A stretch of 64,000 nucleotides of DNA from Emcibacter sp. (GTDB lineage: Bacteria > Pseudomonadota > Alphaproteobacteria > Sphingomonadales > Emcibacteraceae): assembly GCA_021774785.1 (NCBI GenBank), contig JAJFIQ010000019.1:620001-684000 (forward strand), given 5' to 3'. The notes below the pieces were generated by a model. That model was given only the letters and a program-made list of their open reading frames with translations, did no database searches and was not told the origin of the DNA. This document shows, one piece after another, positions 33,714 to 42,882 of this stretch. Position 1 is the stretch's first letter. Each line of letters opens with the position of its first letter. A program made the position numbers and the translations under genes.

Positions 33714-35795
33714 TCAGACTCCCTTCTCTACAAAATTCAGATGAATTATGTAATTTCCGTAATCGTCTATTTCAGCCATATGTGCGGGGGGTATAATAAG
33801 GGTTGCCGATGGTTCCTGAATGATAGCCGGCCCTTGGAATGTCATATTCGGTTCAAGTTTTAGCCCGTCGTAAACTGTGGCCTGATGCACACCATATTGG
33901 TCAAAATCCACGTGGCGTTTATGGAGGATAGTGTCAGACAGTGCGAGACCCCTAATCTGTTTTTTAACAATTTCCGGCTTGGGTACTTTAATTTTAGCTG
34001 TCAGGTGAAAATTCACCAGTTGAACGCCGGAATCAAGCCGGTAAGTGAAGCGTTTCTCGTAAGCATCGTGGAAATTGGCGATCGTCGTGCCTATTTCAAT
34101 TTTGCCATTATTATTAAAGGGTAGCGGTATCTTTACAGTATGTTCCTGCCCCACATAACGCAGGTCGGCCTGATATTCGAACTGAATTTCTTGTGTCCCC
34201 TCAATCTCATCATATTTATAATCTACCCGGGCCTTGTCTTTAAGGTATTGAAAAATCTGTGTAAATATTTGTGAATTCTCAATCACAACCAATAAAGGAT
34301 GGGTTTGCAAATAATCCCGTCGCAAATCGGTCAACAACATGCCCCAAGCGGAAAAAACCGATGAATTAACCGGTACAATAACCTTGGGAATTTTCAATTC
34401 TTCAGCAAGGGCAACCGCGTGCATGGCCCCGCCCCCACCAAAGGCGATCAGTGCAAAATCACGCGGATCATAGCCCTTATTGGTCGAGACCAGCCGCAGG
34501 GCATTTGTCATGTTGGCATTGGCGATACGTACAACACCACGGGCAGCTTCTTTCAAGGAAATATCAAGGTCTGCCATAATAGGTGCAAAGGCTTTTTCCA
34601 CCGCTTCCATATCCGGTTCAACCTCACCACCGACAAAGCAATCTTTGTCAATTCGGCCTAATATTAGGTTGGAATCTGTTGTTGTCGGTTTCGTACCCCC
34701 CCGACCATAAGCCGCAGGCCCCGGCATGGCACCTGCTGATTGCGGCCCCACATGAAGTTTACCGCCTTTATCGGTCCAAGCGATACTGCCACCACCATTA
34801 CCAATCTCGACAATTTCGGAAACCGGTGTCTGTATGGGGTAGCCCGGCGATTTTGCATCTTTTTCTATGTAATATTCTGTGGTAACTTTAACATCACCAT
34901 CTTCAATCAGGGCACATTTTGCCGTCGTGCCACCAATATCCAGAACAACCAGATTTTTTTCCCCAATCATAGCACCCAGATAGGCCGAGGCAAAAATACC
35001 ACTGGCCGGTCCGGATTCCACCATAGTGATCGGATTATCCTTGGCGCTTGCTACCGTCGCTATGCCACCGTTGGATTGCATCATATAGGGATGATCTTTA
35101 AAACCCTCATCGGCCAGTTTCTTTTCCAGGGATTCAATATACTTTTTGGCGATGGGATGAACATAAGCAGATAAAACAGTGGTATTGGTCCGTTCATACT
35201 CTCGCCATTCGCGGCTAATTTCGCTGGAGGCCAAAACCGATACTTCCGGCCAGAATTTCTTGATCTCAGCCACAACGGCAAGTTCATTTTCTGGATTAAC
35301 ATAGGCGTGAAGGAAGCTGATGGCGATGGCAGCTACCCCTTCGGTTTTTAAATATTCCAGTTGCTCCGCAAGCGGCGACATATCCACGGGCCGTTGCATG
35401 TCTCCTTTATAGGTAACACGTTCGTCCAGTTCTAACCGCAAATACCGATCAACAAAGGGCTTTGGTTTGCGAAAATTAAAATTGAACAGATCTGGACGGT
35501 TGCCCCTTGCTATTTCCAGAACATCCCGAAATCCCTTGGTCGTAATCAGGGCGGTTTTAACACCCTTACGCTCCGTCAGTGCATTGATAATGACCGTAGA
35601 GCCATGGGCAAAGAACATCATATCTTCAGGTTTAAGCCCCGCCTTGTGAATGGCATTCATAACCCCCTGCTCAAAATTTGGCGGAGTTGTATCGGCCTTT
35701 GCGATATTTACAGGACCGCTTTTACCCGTTTCATTATCATAATCATAATAGACGAGGTCGGTAAAAGTGCCCCCCACATCACTTGCTGCACGCAT
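33714..35795 (-). CDS. Hydantoinase A/oxoprolinase family protein
   Basis: The protein of about 693 residues belongs to the HyuA family with an ASKHA-type ATPase fold. The first phosphate loop is SDVGGTFTDLVYYD at the N-terminus and the second is LDIGGTTAKCALIEDGD near residue 290. The domain between them carries AHGSTVIINALTERKG and SNGGIATV. It would be the ATP-binding subunit working with the HyuB-type protein that follows. I choose the ATG at 35795 because AAGGA sits at proper spacing; the ATG at 35801 abuts the same AAGGA. A cupin gene and a TonB receptor gene precede it, which suggests a catabolic role. Confidence 0.88.
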   Translation of the reverse strand: MRAASDVGGTFTDLVYYDYDNETGKSGPVNIAKADTTPPNFEQGVMNAIHKAGLKPEDMMFFAHGSTVIINALTERKGVKTALITTKGFRDVLEIARGNRPDLFNFNFRKPKPFVDRYLRLELDERVTYKGDMQRPVDMSPLAEQLEYLKTEGVAAIAISFLHAYVNPENELAVVAEIKKFWPEVSVLASSEISREWREYERTNTTVLSAYVHPIAKKYIESLEKKLADEGFKDHPYMMQSNGGIATVASAKDNPITMVESGPASGIFASAYLGAMIGEKNLVVLDIGGTTAKCALIEDGDVKVTTEYYIEKDAKSPGYPIQTPVSEIVEIGNGGGSIAWTDKGGKLHVGPQSAGAMPGPAAYGRGGTKPTTTDSNLILGRIDKDCFVGGEVEPDMEAVEKAFAPIMADLDISLKEAARGVVRIANANMTNALRLVSTNKGYDPRDFALIAFGGGGAMHAVALAEELKIPKVIVPVNSSVFSAWGMLLTDLRRDYLQTHPLLVVIENSQIFTQIFQYLKDKARVDYKYDEIEGTQEIQFEYQADLRYVGQEHTVKIPLPFNNNGKIEIGTTIANFHDAYEKRFTYRLDSGVQLVNFHLTAKIKVPKPEIVKKQIRGLALSDTILHKRHVDFDQYGVHQATVYDGLKLEPNMTFQGPAIIQEPSATLIIPPAHMAEIDDYGNYIIHLNFVEKGV

Positions 35796-35815
35796 AATCA
35801 TTCCTTGAGTTTAGC

Positions 35816-36136
35816 TTATCCAAACAAAACGTAAAATACTTTACTATTATTGGTGGCGGTTGTGGCATGCTCCTCCCCAGCAGGAATATGGATCACATCA
35901 CCTGCTTTACAGCAGAATTTACCCTTATTCGTTTCCAGCTGGAATTCACCTTCCAAAATAATGGAAATTTCATCTTGATCATGGGCCGCCAATCCCTTTG
36001 TTGGGTGGCGCAACCCATCTGGGAAACCAGCAACACCAACATTAAGTTTGATGTTGCTCATTTCTTTTCCCGTGATCTCAAATAATTCGGAAATATCCAG
36101 TGTTCCGGAAGTTAATTCTGTTGGATAAATCTTCAT
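35816..36136 (-). CDS. Small cupin-domain protein
   Basis: This single-domain cupin of about 106 residues has a conserved double-stranded beta-helix pattern: HDQDEISIILEGEFQLETNKGKF, then GDVIHIPAGEEHATTA. The histidine and glutamate residues of these motifs are placed to bind a metal. Such proteins bind or isomerise small molecules, and the function is unknown here. ATG at 36136 is used; a GTG one codon earlier is possible. It lies between the TonB receptor gene (13-16 bases) and the HyuA-type gene on the same strand, so it probably acts on the same compound. Confidence 0.82.
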   Translation of the reverse strand: MKIYPTELTSGTLDISELFEITGKEMSNIKLNVGVAGFPDGLRHPTKGLAAHDQDEISIILEGEFQLETNKGKFCCKAGDVIHIPAGEEHATTATNNSKVFYVLFG

Positions 36137-36151
36137 CACTTCATTCCAATC

Positions 36152-38389
36152 TTAAAAATTCATCTTAACATCAAGATGCCACGTACGCGGTTGCCCTGGA
36201 TGAGCAAAGCCACCCAACACCCATTCAGAATTATAGACCTCATCCGTCAGATTACGAACAGATCCGGTTACCGACCATTCGCCGTCCGTATCCTCTATTC
36301 CGATACGGGCATTGACCAGACTAAGGGCGCTGCGGACTGTAGAGTTTTCCGGGTCCCAAAATTGTGCACCTCTTGCTTCATAATCAACCCGGGCTACCAG
36401 ACCAATATCGTTGGTAATCTCAGTACGATATTGTGCACCAAGGTTAAACGTTGATTTGGCCACATATGGAACCTCATTACCAATATTAGCCGGATTTAAA
36501 CTATCAGCAAGCACCTCACTATCTGTATATCCGAAAGAGGCATAAACATCAAAACCATCGGCAATCTTTGCCACCGCTTCAATTTCGCCACCCATCAACC
36601 TGACATCATCAATATTAACAAGAGCCTGTGCCCCCACCGCACCGATGAATACAAAATACAGCGGATTGGTTTTAGTGTGAAACAGGGAAGCATTTAGTCG
36701 CAGACGATCATCAGCTAGGTCGCTTTTGAACCCGATTTCAAAGGTTTTGGCTATTTCAGCATCAACCACATCGGCTACACCCGGTACGCCGGCACCTGCT
36801 GCTGCGGTTCCAACACCGAACTGGTTAAATTGACCACTGCGGAAACCTTCACCGTAGGAGGCATAAAGATTAGCGCTATCATTAACTGAATATTTCGCAG
36901 AAACTTTTGGCTGTAACCTGCTATAGGTTCTTTCCTGCTGACAATTATCAAGTGTATTTGCTGTGCATCCCTCAGGTATCGCCACCGTATTCAACGGCGA
37001 GATATTCTGCACCCTTTTATCTTCGTCATAACGAATGGCTACCGCAACTTCCAGATCGTCCGATATATTATATGATGCATTCCCGAATAAAGCCCATGCC
37101 CGATTATCATTATCATCGGCTATGAAAGACAGGGTTGGGTTTACGGTACTGGCAAATTTTGGGTCTCTTTCAATACGTTCGATTCCCTGCCGGTTATCGT
37201 CACCTGTCGTGGTGGAAATAAACCGGTTGGTTTCCAGATAATAGGCCCCGACCATCCATTGCAAGGAACTTTCGTCATTGGATGCGATGCGAATTTCCTC
37301 GCTCCAGGCATCAATGTCAACAAACTGGGTCTGGGTTCCGTCAAAAATACCAAAAATATCCACCTCATTGGTATAGGGGAACTGATCCCCGGCAGCATAT
37401 TCCGTTACCCGGTTATAGGCAAAGATATTGGTAAAGGTCACCCCATTTCCGTCATAAACCATCTTCAGGGAAAGATCGTCAATATCCCGTTCATTTTCAC
37501 CAAGGTTGTTAGCGCAAAATACACGAACTACTGAATCCGCATCGGGTGCTGGACCACCGAATGGATTGAACGTATTACAACTATCCCCGTCAAAATCTAC
37601 CGACTGGAATTGAAAATTCAAGGCACTGCCATCGGTTCTGACCATACTGCCCCGTAATGTTGTTGTCAGCTTTTCAGATAGCTTGGCTTCAACAATGGCC
37701 CGTATTGTCAAATCTTCTACAGAATCGGCTTTTACACCCAGTTGTTTATTGTCCAGATAACCACCAATGTCCTGATATTTAGCAGCAATACGAAAATTCA
37801 CTTTATCTTCCACAAGGGGGCCACCAACGGCAGCCTGAATGGAATATTCATTGCCAGTGCCAATAGTGCCGCGCACATAACCTTCGAGTTCGTCCGATGG
37901 TTGATTAGATGTAATCAAAATGGCCCCACCAGCCGCATTACGCCCATAAATAGCCCCCTGTGGGCCACGCAACACTTCAATGGTTTGCAGATCAAACATG
38001 GCCTGCGTAATCTGGCGACTATTGATCTGCAATACACCATCAACAACGACAGCGACAGGTGCTTCGCCGTTACGGACCTGTGAAATACCACGAATAGTCA
38101 TAAACGATGTACCGGAACTTTGTGAATTAGCAAGGGTCACATTCGGTGTTAATTGAAGGAAGTCATCAACCGTATCAATACGTGAATCCTCTATGGCCTG
38201 TGCCGAAAAGGCAGTTTCACTAAGGGGCACATCTTGCAAACTTTCAGACCGCATCCGCGCAGTAACAATAATTTCTTCAAGCACTGATACGGCATCACCA
38301 TCTTCCGCTTGTGCCAAAATAACTTGTGTATTGGCTGCCATAAGTGCAAAAAGCGATACGGCACCGTATTTCCCGATAGATATTTTCAT
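36152..38389 (-). CDS. TonB-dependent outer-membrane receptor
   Basis: The 745-residue protein has a signal peptide (about residues 1-28, ending AQA). The plug domain starts with EEIIVTARMRSESLQDVPLSETAF (quoted in part) and contains LRGPQGAIYGRNAAGGAILI. The rest is a 22-strand-type barrel with repeated aromatic-rich strands, ending in WHLDVKMNF with the C-terminal phenylalanine. It would import a large or scarce ligand across the outer membrane using TonB energy. The ligand is unknown. Its position beside the cupin and the hydantoinase/oxoprolinase pair suggests a nitrogen-containing cyclic compound, but siderophore uptake cannot be excluded. Confidence 0.9.
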   Translation of the reverse strand: MKISIGKYGAVSLFALMAANTQVILAQAEDGDAVSVLEEIIVTARMRSESLQDVPLSETAFSAQAIEDSRIDTVDDFLQLTPNVTLANSQSSGTSFMTIRGISQVRNGEAPVAVVVDGVLQINSRQITQAMFDLQTIEVLRGPQGAIYGRNAAGGAILITSNQPSDELEGYVRGTIGTGNEYSIQAAVGGPLVEDKVNFRIAAKYQDIGGYLDNKQLGVKADSVEDLTIRAIVEAKLSEKLTTTLRGSMVRTDGSALNFQFQSVDFDGDSCNTFNPFGGPAPDADSVVRVFCANNLGENERDIDDLSLKMVYDGNGVTFTNIFAYNRVTEYAAGDQFPYTNEVDIFGIFDGTQTQFVDIDAWSEEIRIASNDESSLQWMVGAYYLETNRFISTTTGDDNRQGIERIERDPKFASTVNPTLSFIADDNDNRAWALFGNASYNISDDLEVAVAIRYDEDKRVQNISPLNTVAIPEGCTANTLDNCQQERTYSRLQPKVSAKYSVNDSANLYASYGEGFRSGQFNQFGVGTAAAGAGVPGVADVVDAEIAKTFEIGFKSDLADDRLRLNASLFHTKTNPLYFVFIGAVGAQALVNIDDVRLMGGEIEAVAKIADGFDVYASFGYTDSEVLADSLNPANIGNEVPYVAKSTFNLGAQYRTEITNDIGLVARVDYEARGAQFWDPENSTVRSALSLVNARIGIEDTDGEWSVTGSVRNLTDEVYNSEWVLGGFAHPGQPRTWHLDVKMNF

Positions 38390-38549
38390 TTGTTCACTCC
38401 AGATAAAGTTATCAATTTTGTTTTTTATACTGGAATGATTATTTGAAATTTAATGTTATAGAACAAGCTGCGAGAAGAGTAGAAATATGAATAATCAGGA
38501 TAGGGTTTTTATCCAACCTTAAGAAAACTACTCCAATGGGTAGGGTGTA

Positions 38550-41273
38550 TCAACCCAAAAGCCCCTTTTGACGGGCAACGACAATCGCTTTGGTACGTTT
38601 ATCCACACCGAGCTTTGCAAAGACATTTTTCAGATGAAATTTTACGGTATGTTCCGTCATCTCTAGCGCACGGGCAATTTCTTTATTTGACAGACCACCT
38701 TGCAATTCTATTAGGACTTCCATTTCCCGACTGCTGAGCAAATTCTGTTGTAATAATGTTATTTTCTTTAGTTTTTTGGCCTTTGCAGCACATTCCTGTA
38801 GAAAATTCAAAGCCAGTCTATCAACATTCTTTTCCCGGCGGACAGCAAATGAGGCCGTAACAAGGGCGACAATATTATCATTCTCAATGAAAGGCCGAAC
38901 AATATTTTCCGGCCAGGCCACAGCCGCAGCATCAAAAAGAAAATCGGATGCTATTTCCATATTTCCCCGCTGATATTCAAGGTCAGCCTGCATTACTAAT
39001 GTATTTAACAAAAATGATTTTGCCCCTATCTGACGGCAGCAAGCCTCCATGTCCTTTAAAACCTCACAGGCCGCTACGTAATCCTGAATTTTTAAATACC
39101 ATAGGGCTGCCGCCTTTCCCATATATTGAAAAGAACGCCATAATGCCGGATTTTCCACCCACGATTCAGGAACAAGAAATTCTTTCGCCTTATATAATGT
39201 ACGTTCGGCATCTGCTCTATTGTCTTGCATGGTGGCCACCATCAGGTCACAGCAGTCAATAAAAACGGCTAGGCGGTTAATGGCTCTTTCATCCACAACT
39301 TTCTGACATCGGTTCCTTAATTTTATTATTAAAGCCGTTTTTTTCTCCCGGCTGGCCCGTGATAACAACATTTCATAGGCAGAAATGAAGATTTCAAACC
39401 AGCCATCAAATTCTTCCGTATGCGCGAATGCCAATTCAAACTCACTAAGATCATCAACAACCTCACCCCGCCAGTCCTGTAAGGAAAGCAGTGATATATC
39501 CGCAACAAACTTTAAGCCACTATCCGAACCAAAATTTTCATCTGCCATATTTTGGGCTTCTCGAAAATAGGCCTCTGCCTGTCTAAAGTTTCCCTGATAG
39601 AAGCAAAGCTGCCCCAGATGAATATAACAGTAATTCAACCCAAGCACGCTATTGGCCTGTCGCATGGAACGAATACTGTCCTGAACAAACACCAGTCCTT
39701 CATCAAATTTCCCTTCGAACATCATACCAATGGAAAGGGAACAATATATGACCCCAAGTGATATACTATCACTGGGGTCAGACTGTTTAATGCATTCGCT
39801 TAAATATTTCAGATCATTTTTTAAATAATTATCTTCATAAGTATTCTGCAATATCTCGACAACATCAAAATCCCGTTTGAAAGCAGGGAGATATTCCTTA
39901 AAGGATTCTGAATTTACGATGGGGTTACAACGTACAAATTCAATATAATTTCTTGCTTCCCGGATACGTCCCTTCTTTTGAAATAAATAAGCGCGGGCAA
40001 CCTGTAATCGTGGATAATTTTTAAAATGTTCTTCGGGGATAAAGCCCAGCAGATTTCTTAAAAAACCAATCCCGCCATATAAAATTAATTCCCAGCCCCC
40101 TGCCACCTCTATTAAATCTGCCGCCCTGTTATAATTTTCCGCTAGACAGGCATGCCGTACAGCTTCTATTAAATTATTATCTTCCTCAAACCATGCAGAG
40201 GCTTTCAAATGCAGGGATGATATTTCATCCGGATACCGCCGCCTTAACATATCGTTCAGGAAGTCCGAAAAAAGATGATGATAGCGCAGTAATTTCTTTT
40301 CTTCGTCAATGGGTACAAAAAGCGCATTAATGCTGCCCATTTTCTCAAGTTTTTCAAAACCATCGGCAATCCCACATACGGCGTAGGCCAGACTATTATT
40401 TACCCTTTCAAGAATAGACGTTTTAATCAAAAACTCCTGCATCTCAACCGGGCATTTATTCATAATCTGTTCTGAGAGATATTCCGCCAGATGGTTGGAT
40501 TTTCCAGAGAAAGACTCCAACATCTGATCCTTGTTCTTTGCAGAGGCAATGAGTTGACTTGCCAATTGAATAGCAACCGGCCAGCCTTCTGTTTTATCTA
40601 GTAATCTTGTATATTGCGCTTCGCTAAGATCAAGGGCCACTACCTCTTTCATTTCAGAAACATCAAACCGCAACTCTTCCGGACGGATTTCGAGAAGTTG
40701 TCCCATGGAACGTAATTTAGCCAGATCAAATCGGGGCCTTTCCCGGCTATTAATCACCAGATGAAAATTATCTGGCATATTATCCAGCATGCTATCCATG
40801 AACAGATCAACCTCTTGTGTCCTTACACGATGATAGTCATCAAGAATCAAAACCACATTTTCAGTGGACTCAGGTATCATACTGAATAACAGTCCAAGAC
40901 ATGATCGGGGTGAAGTATCAGACAACCCTTGTTCCGCCAACATTTCCAACCGTCCCATATCAAGACCCGCCGATATGAGCGAGAAGATAATATAGGACAG
41001 CAGATTATTGATGTCGCCATCAGTTTCATCAAGCGTCAACCATGCTACTTTTACATTTTTAGATAATAATCTTTGCCGCCATTGGCTTAACAGCGTGGTT
41101 TTACCAAAACCGGCGGGAGCCATTACAACACAAAGGTTATGTCTGACTCCGGCATCCAGTGCATTGATCAGGCGTGATCTGCTGATAACCGAAACATGGT
41201 GACGTGGCGGCATCCATTTGGTTGTGATCAACCAATTTCTAACTTCGCCAAGTCTGTCACCATTATCAGTCAT
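38550..41273 (-). CDS. LuxR/MalT-like (LAL type) transcriptional regulator
   Basis: The 907-residue protein has an N-terminal ATPase domain with P-loop MAPAGFGKTTLLSQW near residue 50 and Walker B-like VVLILDDYHRV. A long stretch of TPR-like helical repeats (about 340-800) follows. The C-terminal LuxR-type HTH contains LSSREMEVLIELQGGLSNKEIARALEMTEHTVKFHLKNVF (quoted in part). MalT-like regulators bind an inducer through the helical repeat region and activate with ATP. It lies 160 bases upstream of the TonB receptor gene on the same strand, so it is the likely activator of the receptor, cupin and hydantoinase genes. Confidence 0.87.
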   Translation of the reverse strand: MTDNGDRLGEVRNWLITTKWMPPRHHVSVISRSRLINALDAGVRHNLCVVMAPAGFGKTTLLSQWRQRLLSKNVKVAWLTLDETDGDINNLLSYIIFSLISAGLDMGRLEMLAEQGLSDTSPRSCLGLLFSMIPESTENVVLILDDYHRVRTQEVDLFMDSMLDNMPDNFHLVINSRERPRFDLAKLRSMGQLLEIRPEELRFDVSEMKEVVALDLSEAQYTRLLDKTEGWPVAIQLASQLIASAKNKDQMLESFSGKSNHLAEYLSEQIMNKCPVEMQEFLIKTSILERVNNSLAYAVCGIADGFEKLEKMGSINALFVPIDEEKKLLRYHHLFSDFLNDMLRRRYPDEISSLHLKASAWFEEDNNLIEAVRHACLAENYNRAADLIEVAGGWELILYGGIGFLRNLLGFIPEEHFKNYPRLQVARAYLFQKKGRIREARNYIEFVRCNPIVNSESFKEYLPAFKRDFDVVEILQNTYEDNYLKNDLKYLSECIKQSDPSDSISLGVIYCSLSIGMMFEGKFDEGLVFVQDSIRSMRQANSVLGLNYCYIHLGQLCFYQGNFRQAEAYFREAQNMADENFGSDSGLKFVADISLLSLQDWRGEVVDDLSEFELAFAHTEEFDGWFEIFISAYEMLLSRASREKKTALIIKLRNRCQKVVDERAINRLAVFIDCCDLMVATMQDNRADAERTLYKAKEFLVPESWVENPALWRSFQYMGKAAALWYLKIQDYVAACEVLKDMEACCRQIGAKSFLLNTLVMQADLEYQRGNMEIASDFLFDAAAVAWPENIVRPFIENDNIVALVTASFAVRREKNVDRLALNFLQECAAKAKKLKKITLLQQNLLSSREMEVLIELQGGLSNKEIARALEMTEHTVKFHLKNVFAKLGVDKRTKAIVVARQKGLLG

Positions 41274-41522
41274 TGATTATTACTCTGGTGTCTGAATAAA
41301 AGGATTTTGAAATTATGGCGTATACTATTTTCATTTATTCTGTTGGCTCTTTATTTTGAAGTAAACCTCAAGAAGCGCATGTCCGTCAAGTGAAGAATTC
41401 CGGCTATGCATATTATACAAATGTATCCTGCCTTAAGTATTGGTACAGAAATTAACGCCCTTGTATTTTCCCGAACTGACAAGCTGGCTTCCGGCGTTTT
41501 GTTTAAATTGTAACGTATAAGT
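41274..41522. other. 249-base gap between the HTH gene and the MalT-like gene
   Basis: No convincing gene is present. A 67-codon open frame across part of it has no ribosome site and no recognisable pattern. A TATAAT-like hexamer on the minus strand near 41410 lacks a good -35, so the promoter of the MalT-like gene is not resolved. Confidence 0.25.
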
Positions 41523-41744
41523 TTACAGGAGTTTCCTCTGGTATATAAATACATCCTCTAAAGGCTTGTCAAAAACTTCAGCAATACGAAAAGCTAATTC
41601 AAGGGATGGTGAGTATTTACAGGCCTCCAGAGCGAGAATTGTCTGACGGGTGACACCAGTACGTTTAGCCAATTCAGCTTGGCTCATTTCCCCCTCCATA
41701 AATCTTAACAGTCGGACTTTATTACCTATTTGAGCCTTACTCAT
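41523..41744 (-). CDS. Small XRE-type HTH regulator
   Basis: This compact repressor of about 73 residues has the helix-turn-helix pattern MSQAELAKRTGVTRQTILALEACKYSPSLELAFRIAEVF, quoted in part, typical of the Xre/YozG-like single-domain group. I choose the ATG at 41744 because AGAGG precedes it and it starts one base after the upstream stop; the earlier in-frame start would overlap that gene. It is paired with the membrane protein gene directly upstream. HTH proteins of this size commonly regulate their own operon, and direct repeats at 42262 and 42283 are candidate operators. Confidence 0.85.
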   Translation of the reverse strand: MSKAQIGNKVRLLRFMEGEMSQAELAKRTGVTRQTILALEACKYSPSLELAFRIAEVFDKPLEDVFIYQRKLL

Positions 41745-41745
41745 T

Positions 41746-42195
41746 TTAATAACCTCTACGGTAAAAAAATAACTTAGCTCCATCTTTGATAAAAGCCGAT
41801 ATAACCAATGAAAAAAGCATATAGGTAGCAATCTGACCTGGGTTCATTTCCTCATACTGATAGGAAAATAACTCTAATGTGGTTTCGTTTAGAACCACAT
41901 GACCAATAAGAAAACTAATAGTCACAACGACTGACCAATAACCCAGCTTGTGCGCCTTTGCATTAATCGCATGGTCGCGTTCATCTTCAGCTTCGTCCTT
42001 GCCCACATCAAGTAACCAGTAGATTATTGAGCTACCAACAATGGCCATCACGATGACAGTACCTATGATGCCAACCATCTCGTCTACGTTTACCCCAATT
42101 CCATCTTTCATGGCAAAAACCTGCGGAAAGAAATAAAGCGCGATGATAATATCCAACAACATATTAGCCCAGATGGTCTTTTCTCTATTCGACAT
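41746..42195 (-). CDS. Four-helix membrane protein, DUF2178-like, paired with the HTH gene
   Basis: The 149-residue protein has four predicted membrane helices. The first is around residues 10-28, the next holds MVGIIGTVIVMAIVGSSIIYWLL, then SVVVTISFLIGHVVL, and the last holds ATYMLFSLVISAFI. The loop between helices two and three contains EAEDERDHAINAKAHKLGYW, resembling the acidic DERD motif of DUF2178-type proteins that accompany small HTH regulators. No enzymatic motif is visible. It precedes the HTH gene by one base, so the two form a two-gene operon. Function is unknown. Confidence 0.7.
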   Translation of the reverse strand: MSNREKTIWANMLLDIIIALYFFPQVFAMKDGIGVNVDEMVGIIGTVIVMAIVGSSIIYWLLDVGKDEAEDERDHAINAKAHKLGYWSVVVTISFLIGHVVLNETTLELFSYQYEEMNPGQIATYMLFSLVISAFIKDGAKLFFYRRGY

Positions 42196-42260
42196 TTCCG
42201 CTAAAAAAATACCACTTCCTTTCTATATACATTATTTGAAAGAATACATAATATATTTCA

Positions 42261-42292
42261 TACTATATGTAAAATATTTTTGACTATATGTC
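42261..42292. promoter_or_regulatory. Direct repeats before the membrane-protein/HTH operon
   Basis: ACTATATGT occurs at 42262-42270 and again at 42283-42291, exactly 21 bases apart, or two helical turns. Each copy sits in a short dyad (TAC-N5-GTA and GAC-N5-GTC). They lie 67-99 bases before the operon start, a sensible position for autoregulation by the HTH protein. Confidence 0.4.
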
Positions 42293-42304
42293 AAGATTTT
42301 CATA

Positions 42305-42862
42305 CTAATTTATTGGCAGAATGTCCCCAGCCAATATGGCCCAGCGTTCATGGTCGCGCCATTTACCCCCGATCTGCATATAGTCGGGACTGAAACCTTC
42401 CTTTTGAAAGTCTAATCTTTTTACCAACCTTATGGACGCAAAATTATCCGGTTGGATATTTGCTTCTATGCGGTTCAGTCCAATATTCTCTACGGCATAT
42501 TTAAGAACAAGTCCCATGCCCTCTGTCATATAGCCCTTACCCGCATTAGCCTCATCACCATAATAACCAAGGCTTGCCATACGTAAGGAGCCAAGCTGGA
42601 TGTTATTAATATTGATAACCCCCACTAAAGTATCCGATTTAATATCAAAAATAAAACAACCCTGCGTGATACCGCGCTTGATACGGCTTAAATAATGAGC
42701 ATAAAATTTTGGGTCGATGGAATGGTAAACCCAGGGTTTGTGATAGGTTTCATTCCGCCTCAAAAAGTCCAAGTATAACTGTACATTCTTTTGGGTCGGT
42801 GCCGTAATATATGTTCGCTCACCAATACACAAAGGACTGCGGGATGTTATGATACTAATCAT
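42305..42862 (-). CDS. GNAT-family N-acetyltransferase (RimJ/RimL-like)
   Basis: This 185-residue acetyltransferase has the RimJ/L-type order. Near the N-terminus it shows RNETYHKPWVYH. Mid-protein it has LVGVININNIQLGSLRMASLGYYGDEANAGKGYMTEGM, quoted in part, containing the acetyl-CoA loop (Q/R-x-x-G-x-G/A type, here NAGKGYMTEG). The C-terminal region is LNRIEANIQPDNFASIRLVKRLDFQKEG. Such enzymes acetylate N-terminal alanine of ribosomal proteins or small molecules; the target is not known. I choose the ATG at 42862, since the upstream in-frame start would overlap parC. It follows parC by 20 bases. Confidence 0.85.
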   Translation of the reverse strand: MISIITSRSPLCIGERTYITAPTQKNVQLYLDFLRRNETYHKPWVYHSIDPKFYAHYLSRIKRGITQGCFIFDIKSDTLVGVININNIQLGSLRMASLGYYGDEANAGKGYMTEGMGLVLKYAVENIGLNRIEANIQPDNFASIRLVKRLDFQKEGFSPDYMQIGGKWRDHERWAILAGDILPIN

Positions 42863-42882
42863 TCGCCCATCCCATTTTATTT

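Noticed and set aside
41351-41554. A 67-codon minus-strand frame between the HTH and MalT-like genes
   Set aside because: It has no ribosome site or motif and overlaps the end of the HTH gene.
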